From assembly GCA_030596145.1 (NCBI GenBank), contig JAUVKS010000077.1:1-7895 (forward strand): a stretch of DNA of 7,895 bases, in the 5' to 3' direction. The notes below the pieces were generated by a model. The model was not told where the DNA came from. It was given only the letters and a program-made list of their open reading frames with translations, and did not search any database. Made by a program: the position numbers and the translations under genes. The stretch is from Pseudomonadota bacterium (GTDB lineage Bacteria > Desulfobacterota > Syntrophia > Syntrophales > JADFWA01). The stretch's first letter is position 1. Each line of letters opens with the position of its first letter. Shown here piece by piece: positions 1 to 6,714 of this stretch.

Positions 1-1897
1 ATCTTGTCAGGCCGTCAGCAATAGCAGCACCAGCAATGGCGGCTGTGCCCTGGCCTATGATAATAATATGTCTGATTTCATCACGGGCGAGAGACTCTTT
101 TAGTTTTTCCGGCAATATATCCTTTCCGAGATTGAAGACAATTTCCTTCCTTCCATTACTTTTTTCGGAAATTCGATACTTTTCTCTCAGGGTCTTCCTC
201 ACGGAAATGGCTGATTCAGTAATCTCTTTTAACAAATAATGGGGATAGTTTCCGCGGTCGATATCACGGGTTGTGATCTCCGCTTTCTGAATACTGCTCT
301 CTGTTATCTGTAGGGGGGTTCCATCGTAGTATAAGGCCTTGATTCCAGAAAGACCTCCTTCTGAATCCTGATCCAGGATGAATATCTGTCCGTCTGCCTG
401 GGTGTCTTTGTTCTCATTTTCACCGTTCATTTTAAGGAAAAAGGGTGTTTCTTCAACCAAGCCGTAAAGTTCTGAAGAAAAGATATATTGATCTTCACAC
501 AGACCAACGTAGATAGATTGCCCGCTACCCTTGAGGGCAAGATACGCCTTTCCGGGGTCAAGATTGCTCTCCATGGCGATGGCATGCGATCCTTCAAAAT
601 CACCAACAGCCAGTCTGAATGCCTCGGGAAGATCACATCCTTTCATAAGATATTTTTCGATTTGCAGGGGAATGATCTTTGTATCGGAGGTCAATTCCGG
701 AGCTATCAGGAGATTCTCTTCCGCTTCAAGAGAATTTCTCAGTGTTTGATAATTGTCTATGTCCCCATTCAGCACGACATTGATGGACCAGTTTCCCTCA
801 CCATAGTGAGGATATCTTTTTATTGTTTGGGGACCATCCTGAGGAGATGATGCACTTTCAGAGGGAAGGGTAAAGTTATTTATCGGGTGGCAGTTTGCCT
901 CTGTAATGGAGCCCACCGAAGCCCAGCGTGTATGTGCCAGTGATGTTCCAAAGTCCATTTCCTCATTGGCAAACAGATGGAAAATGAGATCCGAACTGAT
1001 AGTCTTCCTCAATTCCCTGACGTTTCTTCCCAGTTCTCCGATGATGGAGGCGGTTTTGTATGTGAAGGACAGAACCGTTCCCTTTTTCAAGAGATGGCTA
1101 TCGCTAAGATAAATCGAGCCATTAACCAGATCCCCCCCTGACATTCTATTTATAAAATCATCGTACAGTCCCTTTTCCTTGAGGGCCTTCAAAATCTTTT
1201 CCGGAGACGCATTGTTGCCAAGAGTAAGGGATATCTGTATCCCTGCCGAGTCTCTTCCCCTGACCTCAAGTCTGTCCAGGCTGTTCAGAAGAAAGTTGAT
1301 TTTTGTATATTTCTTGAAACCTTCGGGGGAAATCTCATCTATTTTATCTGTTCCGGACAGCTCTAATATCTTTTCTATGTTGTCAAGGATGTCTTTTTCC
1401 AGGCTCCAGCAGATATCTTTCATCAGGATGAGTCTGCTACTTATTGTCTCCATCTCTTTGGTGGCGAAAATGGGGGCATTTTCTTCGAGCAGCTTTTCTT
1501 CATGAAGGAGAAATGATTTTATTTCCCCGGCAAGGTCGAACAGCTTTCGGGCATTTTCGGGGTGAAAAAAGATGTCCTGAAAATGGATATCCCGCTTCAA
1601 TTGCAGGATGCACTTCTCCATTTCGTTTAGACTATCCCTGCCGTTTAGATAATCTTCAGGGGCGATGGAGCGGGAAAGTATCTTTCCCATGTCCTCTTTT
1701 TTGATATCTTCAAAGAGGCCTATCAGTTCTGCACCAACATCTTTTTCCTCAGGAATGGCTTTCTTCTTAATGGCAAGTATTCCTGCCAGGCCGCAGGGAA
1801 TAACGTTGGAAAGCACCGGGAGAAGGATGACGGAACCCGCGGGAACACCCTTCGGATCACGTCCGATATATATTTTCCACTTTTTCAGTTTAAGCAT
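1..1897 (-). CDS. GlmS-like glutamine amidotransferase / SIS-domain protein, long form, C-terminus beyond window
   Basis: The gene reads as 632 codons from ATG 1897 and continues past the left edge. GlmS makes glucosamine-6-phosphate from fructose-6-phosphate and glutamine. Visible GlmS motifs, in order: CGLAG at residues 35-39, RGRDSAGI at 213-220, HTRWASVG with a following N-x-HP at 322-338, the NGDIDNY loop at 377-383, RGNYPHYLLKEI at 548-559 (the glutaminase-to-isomerase linker, normally GxYxHFMxKEI), then IIGQGTAAIAG at 613-623, which opens the first SIS sugar-isomerase domain. Two things are odd: the nucleophile Cys lies at position 35 instead of 2, and about 170 mostly helical residues separate it from the RGxDSAGI motif, where ordinary GlmS has about 20. 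The start has only a weak purine-rich site (AAAGAAA) and lies 15 nt after the upstream stop, suggesting translational coupling. The GlmS-like fold is secure; actual GlmS activity is inferred. Confidence 0.88.
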   Translation of the reverse strand, partial: MLKLKKWKIYIGRDPKGVPAGSVILLPVLSNVIPCGLAGILAIKKKAIPEEKDVGAELIGLFEDIKKEDMGKILSRSIAPEDYLNGRDSLNEMEKCILQLKRDIHFQDIFFHPENARKLFDLAGEIKSFLLHEEKLLEENAPIFATKEMETISSRLILMKDICWSLEKDILDNIEKILELSGTDKIDEISPEGFKKYTKINFLLNSLDRLEVRGRDSAGIQISLTLGNNASPEKILKALKEKGLYDDFINRMSGGDLVNGSIYLSDSHLLKKGTVLSFTYKTASIIGELGRNVRELRKTISSDLIFHLFANEEMDFGTSLAHTRWASVGSITEANCHPINNFTLPSESASSPQDGPQTIKRYPHYGEGNWSINVVLNGDIDNYQTLRNSLEAEENLLIAPELTSDTKIIPLQIEKYLMKGCDLPEAFRLAVGDFEGSHAIAMESNLDPGKAYLALKGSGQSIYVGLCEDQYIFSSELYGLVEETPFFLKMNGENENKDTQADGQIFILDQDSEGGLSGIKALYYDGTPLQITESSIQKAEITTRDIDRGNYPHYLLKEITESAISVRKTLREKYRISEKSNGRKEIVFNLGKDILPEKLKESLARDEIRHIIIIGQGTAAIAGAAIADGLTR

Positions 1898-1912
1898 TTT
1901 CTTTAGGTTTCT

Positions 1913-3205
1913 CTATCTGTTCTTTGTGCTATATTTGTATGAAGGGATGGCTTCCAGAGCACTCTTTATTAAGTGATCCACTATGGCCTGAAGCCAGGCC
2001 GTACCGATGGATGAGCTTTCGGGATTCAATTCCTTGATGATTTCTATATAATCTGAGAATTCCTCCAATCTATTATGGATGGTCTGAATAAAGGAATCCC
2101 TGTTTTTCAGATCAATTTCTTCTTCATATCCCCGAGTAAAACATTCTTCCAGTCTCGGCCAGTTCTCGAGCAGTTCCGTTTTCTGTCTTAAAAGTGTTTT
2201 CCAGTCAGACCCGCTCAATTTTTTCTCGCCAATTTTAATAGATTTTTCCATTTTTCCGGAAAGATCCTGAAGCCGTTTTAGTCTCTCCTTGATGGAAAGT
2301 TGCAGTTTTTCGACAGCTCCTGCGTAAAGTTCCGGGCCAAATTCGCCCGTTTGGAAAAAAGGCTGGCGAACATGGATATACCACTGTCTGAGGGCAAGCA
2401 GATTAGCTACGTAGCAGATGTTATTGTAAACTCTCTTTTTAACATCACTGTAGAGGCCTGCTTCAAACTCTTTTTCATCTAAAAAGCCCCCCTTTGTAGA
2501 ATAGGGGGTTGGGGGATTCAAAAGTTTACCCCCTTCGGGACAATCTTCACGGTAGACGGTTCCTGCGGATATAACCGTTTCATAACCAACCCTTACCGGG
2601 CCTACCAGTCCTCCCTGTCCTCCAAGAAATATGGGTGGCTGGTTCAGCATGACCCCTCTGGGAACGTCCCCGATTAGGGAGGGAGTCGCTTTGTCCTGGT
2701 TTGGTGTATAGTTAAAATGAATGTAAGAACTGCCTACCTCGCTGTGGTTTTTTCGGTCGGTACCTCCGGCCATGAAACAATCACAGAAGTTAATCAGGCT
2801 GCCAAGGGTTACAAAAGGGAAAAGAATGGTCTGCTTTATGCCCACGGTGTGGCCTCCCCTGGACTCTTCCTCCAGAATGCAGCACTCCCTCACGTGAGCA
2901 CCGGATGCCATTTCCACTTTTTCCAGAAAAACGGAATCCTTGAAAAATCCACCCTTGAGTTCTACGTCAGGGCCAACCTGACAATCAACGACTGTAACCG
3001 GTAATTCACCACCCAGTTCCACACCAGAGCAGATGAGAGTTTTTGCGCCATATATTCTGGTTCCACTGTGGAGAGTAACACTGTTACCTGAAATTTTGTC
3101 AACATTCACCTCTTCATCAACTTCAACGGAAAAAGGATTGGGGATATTCACCCCTTTTCGCATCAACTGGATTATCCTGTCCGGAAATTCTATTCCCATC
3201 TTCAT
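1913..3205 (-). CDS. GlmU-like left-handed beta-helix protein, no nucleotidyltransferase domain
   Basis: This 430-residue protein has two parts. Residues about 30-225 are hexapeptide-like repeats of a left-handed parallel beta-helix that best matches the C-terminal half of GlmU: FNYTPNQDKATPSLIGD (164-180) resembles the GlmU CNYDGxNKxxTxIGD stretch, and GPVRVGYETVISAGTVYRED (202-221) resembles its final coils. Residues about 243-422 are charged and helical, possibly a coiled coil near 295-330. The N-terminal pyrophosphorylase domain of GlmU (LAAGxGTRM) is absent. The usual acetyltransferase His (GHLTYLGD in E. coli GlmU) falls at a Phe near residue 140 in my alignment by eye, so acetyl transfer is doubtful. 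The ATG lies 2 nt after the caspase-like gene stop and there is no clear Shine-Dalgarno sequence, so it is probably translated by coupling. The next gene is GlmS-like, so a role in amino-sugar or UDP-HexNAc metabolism is inferred. Confidence 0.82.
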   Translation of the reverse strand: MKMGIEFPDRIIQLMRKGVNIPNPFSVEVDEEVNVDKISGNSVTLHSGTRIYGAKTLICSGVELGGELPVTVVDCQVGPDVELKGGFFKDSVFLEKVEMASGAHVRECCILEEESRGGHTVGIKQTILFPFVTLGSLINFCDCFMAGGTDRKNHSEVGSSYIHFNYTPNQDKATPSLIGDVPRGVMLNQPPIFLGGQGGLVGPVRVGYETVISAGTVYREDCPEGGKLLNPPTPYSTKGGFLDEKEFEAGLYSDVKKRVYNNICYVANLLALRQWYIHVRQPFFQTGEFGPELYAGAVEKLQLSIKERLKRLQDLSGKMEKSIKIGEKKLSGSDWKTLLRQKTELLENWPRLEECFTRGYEEEIDLKNRDSFIQTIHNRLEEFSDYIEIIKELNPESSSIGTAWLQAIVDHLIKSALEAIPSYKYSTKNR

Positions 3206-3207
3206 TG

Positions 3208-4857
3208 CTATCTGCCTATCGTAATTGCCGGATCAAACTTTCCTGCAATAGTGGGACTCTGGGCGTTTCTGGTTGCTCTTCTTACCTGTTCAGAAAGGAA
3301 GGGGATTAACTCACCCAGTGTCACGCTGCCGTCCCTGCTGTAATCGGCTTCTCCCTTCAGGCCTTCGAGCAGGAAATAGGTAAAAACACCATGTCCACCG
3401 CCCCACTTCCTGTCTTCCTGTGAGAACTGTTTGTCGTCACTCGCACTGATGACGCACACCCCATCTCCCATCTTTGAGAGACTTTGCAAGCCTGAACTGA
3501 TAGGATTCACCCTTATTGCCCTGGCGGCCCTTCTCGCAACATCGAAAGATTGCCCAACGCCTCCGGAATGGCAGGCGTCAGCTATAACGATCACCTTTCT
3601 GGCTTTGATGAATCTTTTTAGTGCTGTCTCTATGTCCCACATGGGGAATCCGGTGGCGGCAATATTGTCGTACTGTGTGTCATAGGGCAGCAGAAAAAGG
3701 TTATCAGGAGAATCGGGTGATTCGGGTGATCCGTGACCTGCAAAGTAAATGGTGACAAGATCCTCTTTGATAGCCCTTTTGAGCCAGACAAACAGGGCAT
3801 TTTTGATGTTTTTACCTGTCGCTTTTTTATTAAGGAGCAGTTTTACCCTTGAAGGGGTATATCTGCCACCCTGAGGAGAGATCAACCAGTTATAGAATGT
3901 TTTTGCATCCGTAGCAGCGTAACGTAAACTCGGGATACGTGAATCGTCGTAATCTGATATTCCAATAACGACCGCCCATCTTTGTGAAACGGACGACACT
4001 TCCTGCCTTTTTGGTTGTACGGTTTTTTTGTGCCTTATAAGAGCAGGTTTCTTCTTCGGTTCTGCCTTTGCGACTGATACGGAGCTCCTTGCAAGCCTTT
4101 TTACAGTCGCATCCCGGGCGATTTCCTTTGCGATTTTTTTCAATGTATAAACCAGGGCATCTGAAGCCGACTCACCGGTCTTCTCTATATAGTTAAGATC
4201 AAGCATCCATGGCCCCTTTTTTTGCTCAGGGGATTCAATGCTTCTTTCCCATATTCTCGTTTCCCCGCTGGCAAGGGTCACGCGAACCTTTATTTTACTG
4301 AGGACGGCTATTCCGAAACCAACGTAAGTCAACTGGTCATAACGGAAATGAAAGTCCTCAATCTCGGGTTCGATGACAATCCTGTATCTTTTGGCCTCCG
4401 CGGGTGTTCGTACTAAACTAACATCTCGGAATACCTGCGAGAAGGCCTGAACGGATGCCTGCTCCATGGCCATTCCCAATGGAAATGCATGAGGTCGCAA
4501 TGCCCCGGTAAGACTCTCAGGTTTTCCTGTGAAGACATACTTTCGGGTATCTTCCGTAATCAGCAATGCAGCCTTTGCAGGCAACTTTTTACTGATTCCC
4601 AAGTGTCCTACATCAGGTGTCATTGGAACCTTAACGGCACAACCTGAACAGAGAAAGATGATTGTGGAGATCAGAACAACTGAAATCAGAATATTTTTTG
4701 AGGAAGTTTTTTTTAATCGCAAATGTACAACCACACCTGCGATAACTAAAGCAATGCCTACACCTGTTAAGGGCATTGAGGAGCTAATTACTGAAAACAA
4801 GATGCTGACTGTGCCAATCGCAACTAATGTAACTGGCAGATGTTTCTTGTAAAGCAT
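3208..4857 (-). CDS. Caspase-like (peptidase C14) protein with membrane or lipoprotein N-terminus and EF-hand-like loop
   Basis: From ATG 4857 this is 549 residues. I chose that start, rather than an in-frame ATG at 4905, because GGAGGG lies 7 nt upstream of it. Layout: two hydrophobic helices (about 6-25 and 28-46), a lipoprotein-like signal ending LCSGC (Cys73), a globular domain of about 170 residues that I cannot name with certainty (like small outer-membrane lipoproteins), a basic Pro/Lys linker (about 265-285), then a C14 caspase-like domain from RWAVVIGI (293). The catalytic pair is visible: His375 in YFAGHGS and Cys429 in DACHSGG. DYSRDGSVTLGE (505-516) fits an EF-hand calcium loop. 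Such proteases usually cut after Arg, Lys or Asp; the target here is unknown. A TTG at 4722 would give a textbook lipoprotein signal and is an alternative start. The domain would face the periplasm if exported. Confidence 0.88.
   Translation of the reverse strand: MLYKKHLPVTLVAIGTVSILFSVISSSMPLTGVGIALVIAGVVVHLRLKKTSSKNILISVVLISTIIFLCSGCAVKVPMTPDVGHLGISKKLPAKAALLITEDTRKYVFTGKPESLTGALRPHAFPLGMAMEQASVQAFSQVFRDVSLVRTPAEAKRYRIVIEPEIEDFHFRYDQLTYVGFGIAVLSKIKVRVTLASGETRIWERSIESPEQKKGPWMLDLNYIEKTGESASDALVYTLKKIAKEIARDATVKRLARSSVSVAKAEPKKKPALIRHKKTVQPKRQEVSSVSQRWAVVIGISDYDDSRIPSLRYAATDAKTFYNWLISPQGGRYTPSRVKLLLNKKATGKNIKNALFVWLKRAIKEDLVTIYFAGHGSPESPDSPDNLFLLPYDTQYDNIAATGFPMWDIETALKRFIKARKVIVIADACHSGGVGQSFDVARRAARAIRVNPISSGLQSLSKMGDGVCVISASDDKQFSQEDRKWGGGHGVFTYFLLEGLKGEADYSRDGSVTLGELIPFLSEQVRRATRNAQSPTIAGKFDPAITIGR
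4707..4714 (-). repeat. A8 homopolymer run inside the caspase-like gene
   Basis: Eight consecutive A on the coding strand lie exactly between the two N-terminal hydrophobic helices and the lipoprotein-type signal of the caspase-like protein, five nt downstream of the TTG codon at 4722-4720. Runs of this length are known slippage sites for polymerases. A shift here would separate the short two-helix peptide from the lipoprotein-protease part. The sequence as given is in frame. Confidence 0.5.
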
Positions 4858-4864
4858 TTCGACA

Positions 4865-4870
4865 CCCTCC
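4865..4870 (-). promoter_or_regulatory. Strong ribosome binding site of the caspase-like gene
   Basis: The minus strand reads GGAGGG, inside a longer run AGGGGGGAGGG, 7 nt before ATG 4857. The alternative in-frame ATG at 4905 has no comparable site and would leave only 5 nt after the sirtuin stop. This decides the start at 4857. Confidence 0.75.
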
Positions 4871-4910
4871 CCCCTAGTCGTACATCTCGATATTGAAATT
4901 GACAAAAACG

Positions 4911-5693
4911 TTATAGCTTTTCCTTGACCTTCTTTAATATCCTTTCCATTGTCTCACCGGCCTTGCCGTTGATGAGTATATCAGCCCTGCTGTCGTAGGA
5001 AGTCTCACCAATGTTGATTATGATCAGCTTAGCTCCCGCCTCTTTGGCATATAGAGGCATGTAGGCGGCAGGGTAGACAACAAGAGAAGAACCAATTGCG
5101 ATCAGGAGGTCACAATTGCTGGAGTGATATGTTGCATTTTGCAACGCGTCCTCCGGCAGTGCCTCACCGAAGAAAACAACATCCGGCTTCAATATGCCAT
5201 GACAATTCTTACAGTCAGGAACTTCCTCTTTCCCCCGTTTTAAACGTTGTTTGATGTCTTCTAGAGGGTAGCGTTCATTGCAGCTCAGACATCTCACCCA
5301 TCTCATATTGCCATGCAGTTCAATTACCTTTTCCGGAGAGTTTCCCGCCTTCTGGTGAAGGTTATCTATGTTTTGTGTAATGACACAATCCAGCTTTCCA
5401 AGCCTTTCTAATTCTGCAATACCTAAGTGAGCTTGATTGGGCTTCGCATTTGTAATAAGTCCGCCTTCAACGAGAATTCGCCATTGCTTTTTCCTTGTTT
5501 CCGGGCTGTATAGAAATTTTTTTATGGTGAAATCATCAGGGTCAAATTTGCTCCAGATCCCGCCCGGGCTGCGAAAGTCAGGTATTCCTGATTCGGTACT
5601 GACTCCGGCCCCGGTGAACACCACCACTTTTCTGGAGCCTACAATTATGTCTGCCACCGCGCCAATTTTTACATTCAAATCATCATTCAGCAT
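4911..5693 (-). CDS. NAD-dependent protein deacylase, sirtuin (Sir2 family)
   Basis: This is a complete 260-residue sirtuin of typical bacterial length. It removes acyl groups from protein lysines using NAD, giving nicotinamide and O-acyl-ADP-ribose, in the cytoplasm. Seen motifs: GAGVSTESGIPDFR at 28-41 (NAD loop), TQNIDNLH at 106-113, catalytic His127 in ELHGN, a zinc site with Cys135, Cys138, Cys161 and Cys164, and GSSLVVYPA at 201-209. The Y-x-x-R pair that marks class III (CobB-type) desuccinylases is not seen after the first motif (RKKQWR instead), so plain deacetylation is more likely. It is a stand-alone enzyme, without the extra domains of Sir2 defence proteins. It heads the run of four genes. 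The ATG has no Shine-Dalgarno sequence, only A/T, and sits just after a good promoter, so the message may be leaderless. No symbol is given because cobB versus other sirtuin classes cannot be settled by eye. Confidence 0.95.
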   Translation of the reverse strand: MLNDDLNVKIGAVADIIVGSRKVVVFTGAGVSTESGIPDFRSPGGIWSKFDPDDFTIKKFLYSPETRKKQWRILVEGGLITNAKPNQAHLGIAELERLGKLDCVITQNIDNLHQKAGNSPEKVIELHGNMRWVRCLSCNERYPLEDIKQRLKRGKEEVPDCKNCHGILKPDVVFFGEALPEDALQNATYHSSNCDLLIAIGSSLVVYPAAYMPLYAKEAGAKLIIINIGETSYDSRADILINGKAGETMERILKKVKEKL

Positions 5694-5832
5694 TTTTTAA
5701 AAATACACAATACTTAGCAGTGTGTCAAGCTTGGGGGTCAGCTCACTTTCTTACTTTGTAAGCGTATGTCATATTGTCATGGAAAAAAACCGCAAAAAAT
5801 ATGGACCCATTTTTCACAAGCTTTATGCATTT
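5694..5832. other. Intergenic region between flavoprotein gene and sirtuin operon
   Basis: These 139 bp are AT-rich and hold the sirtuin promoter. A small inverted repeat, CTTAC-TTT-GTAAG (5750-5762), is centred about 63 bp upstream of the likely transcription start and could bind a regulator. Near 5793-5815 an imperfect AT-rich stem followed by T residues (minus strand) might weakly terminate the flavoprotein transcript. No small gene is supported. Confidence 0.5.
5700..5728 (-). promoter_or_regulatory. Sigma70-like promoter of the sirtuin-led operon
   Basis: The minus strand reads a perfect -35 TTGACA (5728-5723), a 17-nt spacer and a -10 TATTTT (5705-5700, 4 of 6 consensus bases). Transcription would begin about 6-8 nt further, at or next to the A of ATG 5693. 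An 8-bp palindrome CAAGCTTG (5726-5733) overlaps the -35 box and could be an operator. The promoter is predicted only. Confidence 0.6.
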
Positions 5833-6561
5833 CTATTTTTTCTCTAGCGTGTCTAACGTTTCCTGAAATGTCTGATTGGTAACATGCACATACATCTTCA
5901 GTGGTAAGAGTTCACGGCCAACCGTTTTGAGGATTTCGGAGGACATCTTGCCATCTTCTACTAATTGACGGCCGGCTTCCTTTGCCGCCACGAAAATGTC
6001 GTCTATGGGCATACCCCTCTCCTTCATAGCCATCAATGCCGGTCCATGGGGCCGCAGTAATGCCCCTGCAAACTCTCTCCTGGCATTCTTGCAGATAGCT
6101 TTCATGTGTACAAGTAACGGGTCGAAGTTGTCCATCTCCCAGAAACCGCAGTTGGAAACCAGCACCAGTTGTCCACTCTTGGCTCCCTCACGCCCGGGAT
6201 GGCGGCAGTGACCATCACGTAGCTCGAAAAACGGTTGTACCATTGGGATTATTCGATCCAGCAGGTTCTTCATTGGTCCTGAGACCCCATCAACATAGAG
6301 CGGGGTGGCGAGCACCCAGACGTCCGCCTCGGCTATCTTGGGGAGAAGCATCTGCATGTCATCTTTATGGATGCACTTGCCCGGTGTTTTGAGCCAGCAG
6401 TCAAACTCACCCTGACAGGGATTAATCTTAAGCTTCTTCGTGTAGAAGAGCTCGATCTCTGCTCCCGCCTCTTTCATCCCCTCAAGAAAAGGATCGAGCA
6501 CCAAAGCAGTGTTGCCTTTATTCATGATAGGACTGCTGTTGATTGCTATCACTTTCTTCAT
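5833..6561 (-). CDS. Flavodoxin-fold FMN-dependent oxidoreductase (NADPH-dependent FMN reductase / Isf-like family)
   Basis: This 242-residue protein starts with a beta strand and an FMN phosphate loop, SSPIMNKGNTA (9-19), and has a second flavin-contact segment, TPLYVDGVSGPMKNLLDR (86-103). It belongs to the flavodoxin-like NAD(P)H reductases, cytoplasmic electron-transfer or quinone/nitro-type reductases whose substrate cannot be told from sequence. Iron-sulfur flavoproteins of this family carry CxxCxxC-type clusters; here only Cys49, Cys55 and Cys63 remain (CQGEFDC then KC), with the usual second Cys replaced by Glu52, so a 4Fe-4S cluster is unlikely. The C-terminal third (about 150-240) is helical and longer than in minimal flavodoxins. 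ATG 6561 has the site GAGGAG 8 nt upstream. It appears monocistronic: a 139-bp gap with a new promoter separates it from the sirtuin, and the attC-like site lies 90 bp upstream of its start. Confidence 0.88.
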   Translation of the reverse strand: MKKVIAINSSPIMNKGNTALVLDPFLEGMKEAGAEIELFYTKKLKINPCQGEFDCWLKTPGKCIHKDDMQMLLPKIAEADVWVLATPLYVDGVSGPMKNLLDRIIPMVQPFFELRDGHCRHPGREGAKSGQLVLVSNCGFWEMDNFDPLLVHMKAICKNARREFAGALLRPHGPALMAMKERGMPIDDIFVAAKEAGRQLVEDGKMSSEILKTVGRELLPLKMYVHVTNQTFQETLDTLEKK

Positions 6562-6569
6562 AACAATAA

Positions 6570-6575
6570 CTCCTC
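6570..6575 (-). promoter_or_regulatory. Ribosome binding site of the flavoprotein gene
   Basis: The minus strand reads GAGGAG followed by an 8-nt spacer and ATG 6561. It is a clear Shine-Dalgarno sequence and supports this start. Confidence 0.75.
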
Positions 6576-6620
6576 TCTATTGAGTACCGGGTAACGGGTC
6601 TACAATTTCACCTTCGCTAA

Positions 6621-6646
6621 AATTATTAAATAAAATGTCAATAATT
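6621..6646. repeat. 7-bp inverted repeat AATTATT / AATAATT upstream of the flavoprotein gene
   Basis: AATTATT (6621-6627) and AATAATT (6640-6646) form a perfect inverted repeat with a 12-bp spacer. On the minus strand a TTGACA hexamer (6641-6636) overlaps the second arm, so the repeat could be an operator on a promoter of the flavoprotein gene. However, I see no good -10 box at 16-18 nt spacing, and AT-rich DNA yields such repeats by chance. Confidence 0.3.
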
Positions 6647-6651
6647 AGTTA

Positions 6652-6714
6652 TTTCAACGCAAAGCTCACCGGGAGCCCGCTTTTTGGGCGATTCGGTGGA
6701 ACGACCGGTTATGT
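6652..6714 (-). other. Integron attC recombination site (59-base-element type)
   Basis: On the minus strand the order is: R'' ACATAAC (6714-6708; 6 of 7 to RYYYAAC), 5-nt spacer CGGTC, L'' GTTCCACC, a variable stem-loop with GCCC/GGGC arms, L' GGTGAGC, 5-nt spacer TTTGC, and R' GTTGAAA (6658-6652; 6 of 7 to GTTRRRY). L'' pairs with L' over 7 positions (one G-U) with exactly one extra base in L''. That extra base is C here, hence G on the opposite strand, which matches the extrahelical G that attC sites present to the integron integrase on the folded bottom strand. The stop codon of the VapC stub lies inside R'', as is common for cassette genes. Both R boxes have one off-consensus base and pair imperfectly, so the site may be ageing. 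No integrase gene is in view. Confidence 0.72.

Noticed and set aside
36..1976. Several plus-strand and one minus-strand open frames of 60-120 codons (for example 488-850, 1179-1505, 1665-1976)
   Set aside because: They lie antisense to, or in other frames of, the GlmS-like gene, whose minus-strand frame is open for the whole stretch and carries all GlmS motifs.
4222..4852. Plus-strand open frames opposite the caspase-like gene
   Set aside because: Low-complexity shadow frames with no recognisable domain, opposite a gene with clear catalytic motifs.
4911..5693. Sirtuin plus caspase as a known anti-phage defence pair
   Set aside because: Defence Sir2 proteins are normally NADases fused to or paired with Argonaute, SLOG or HerA-like partners. 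This one is a plain zinc sirtuin of deacylase length next to metabolic genes, so a defence call is not supported.
5793..5815. Possible intrinsic terminator after the flavoprotein gene
   Set aside because: The stem is short, AT-rich and has a mismatch, and the T-run is interrupted; too weak to list as a terminator.
5852..5858. GTCTAAC, a match to an attC R box near the end of the flavoprotein gene
   Set aside because: It is inside coding sequence with no paired L boxes or second R box. A seven-base match this degenerate is expected several times per window by chance.
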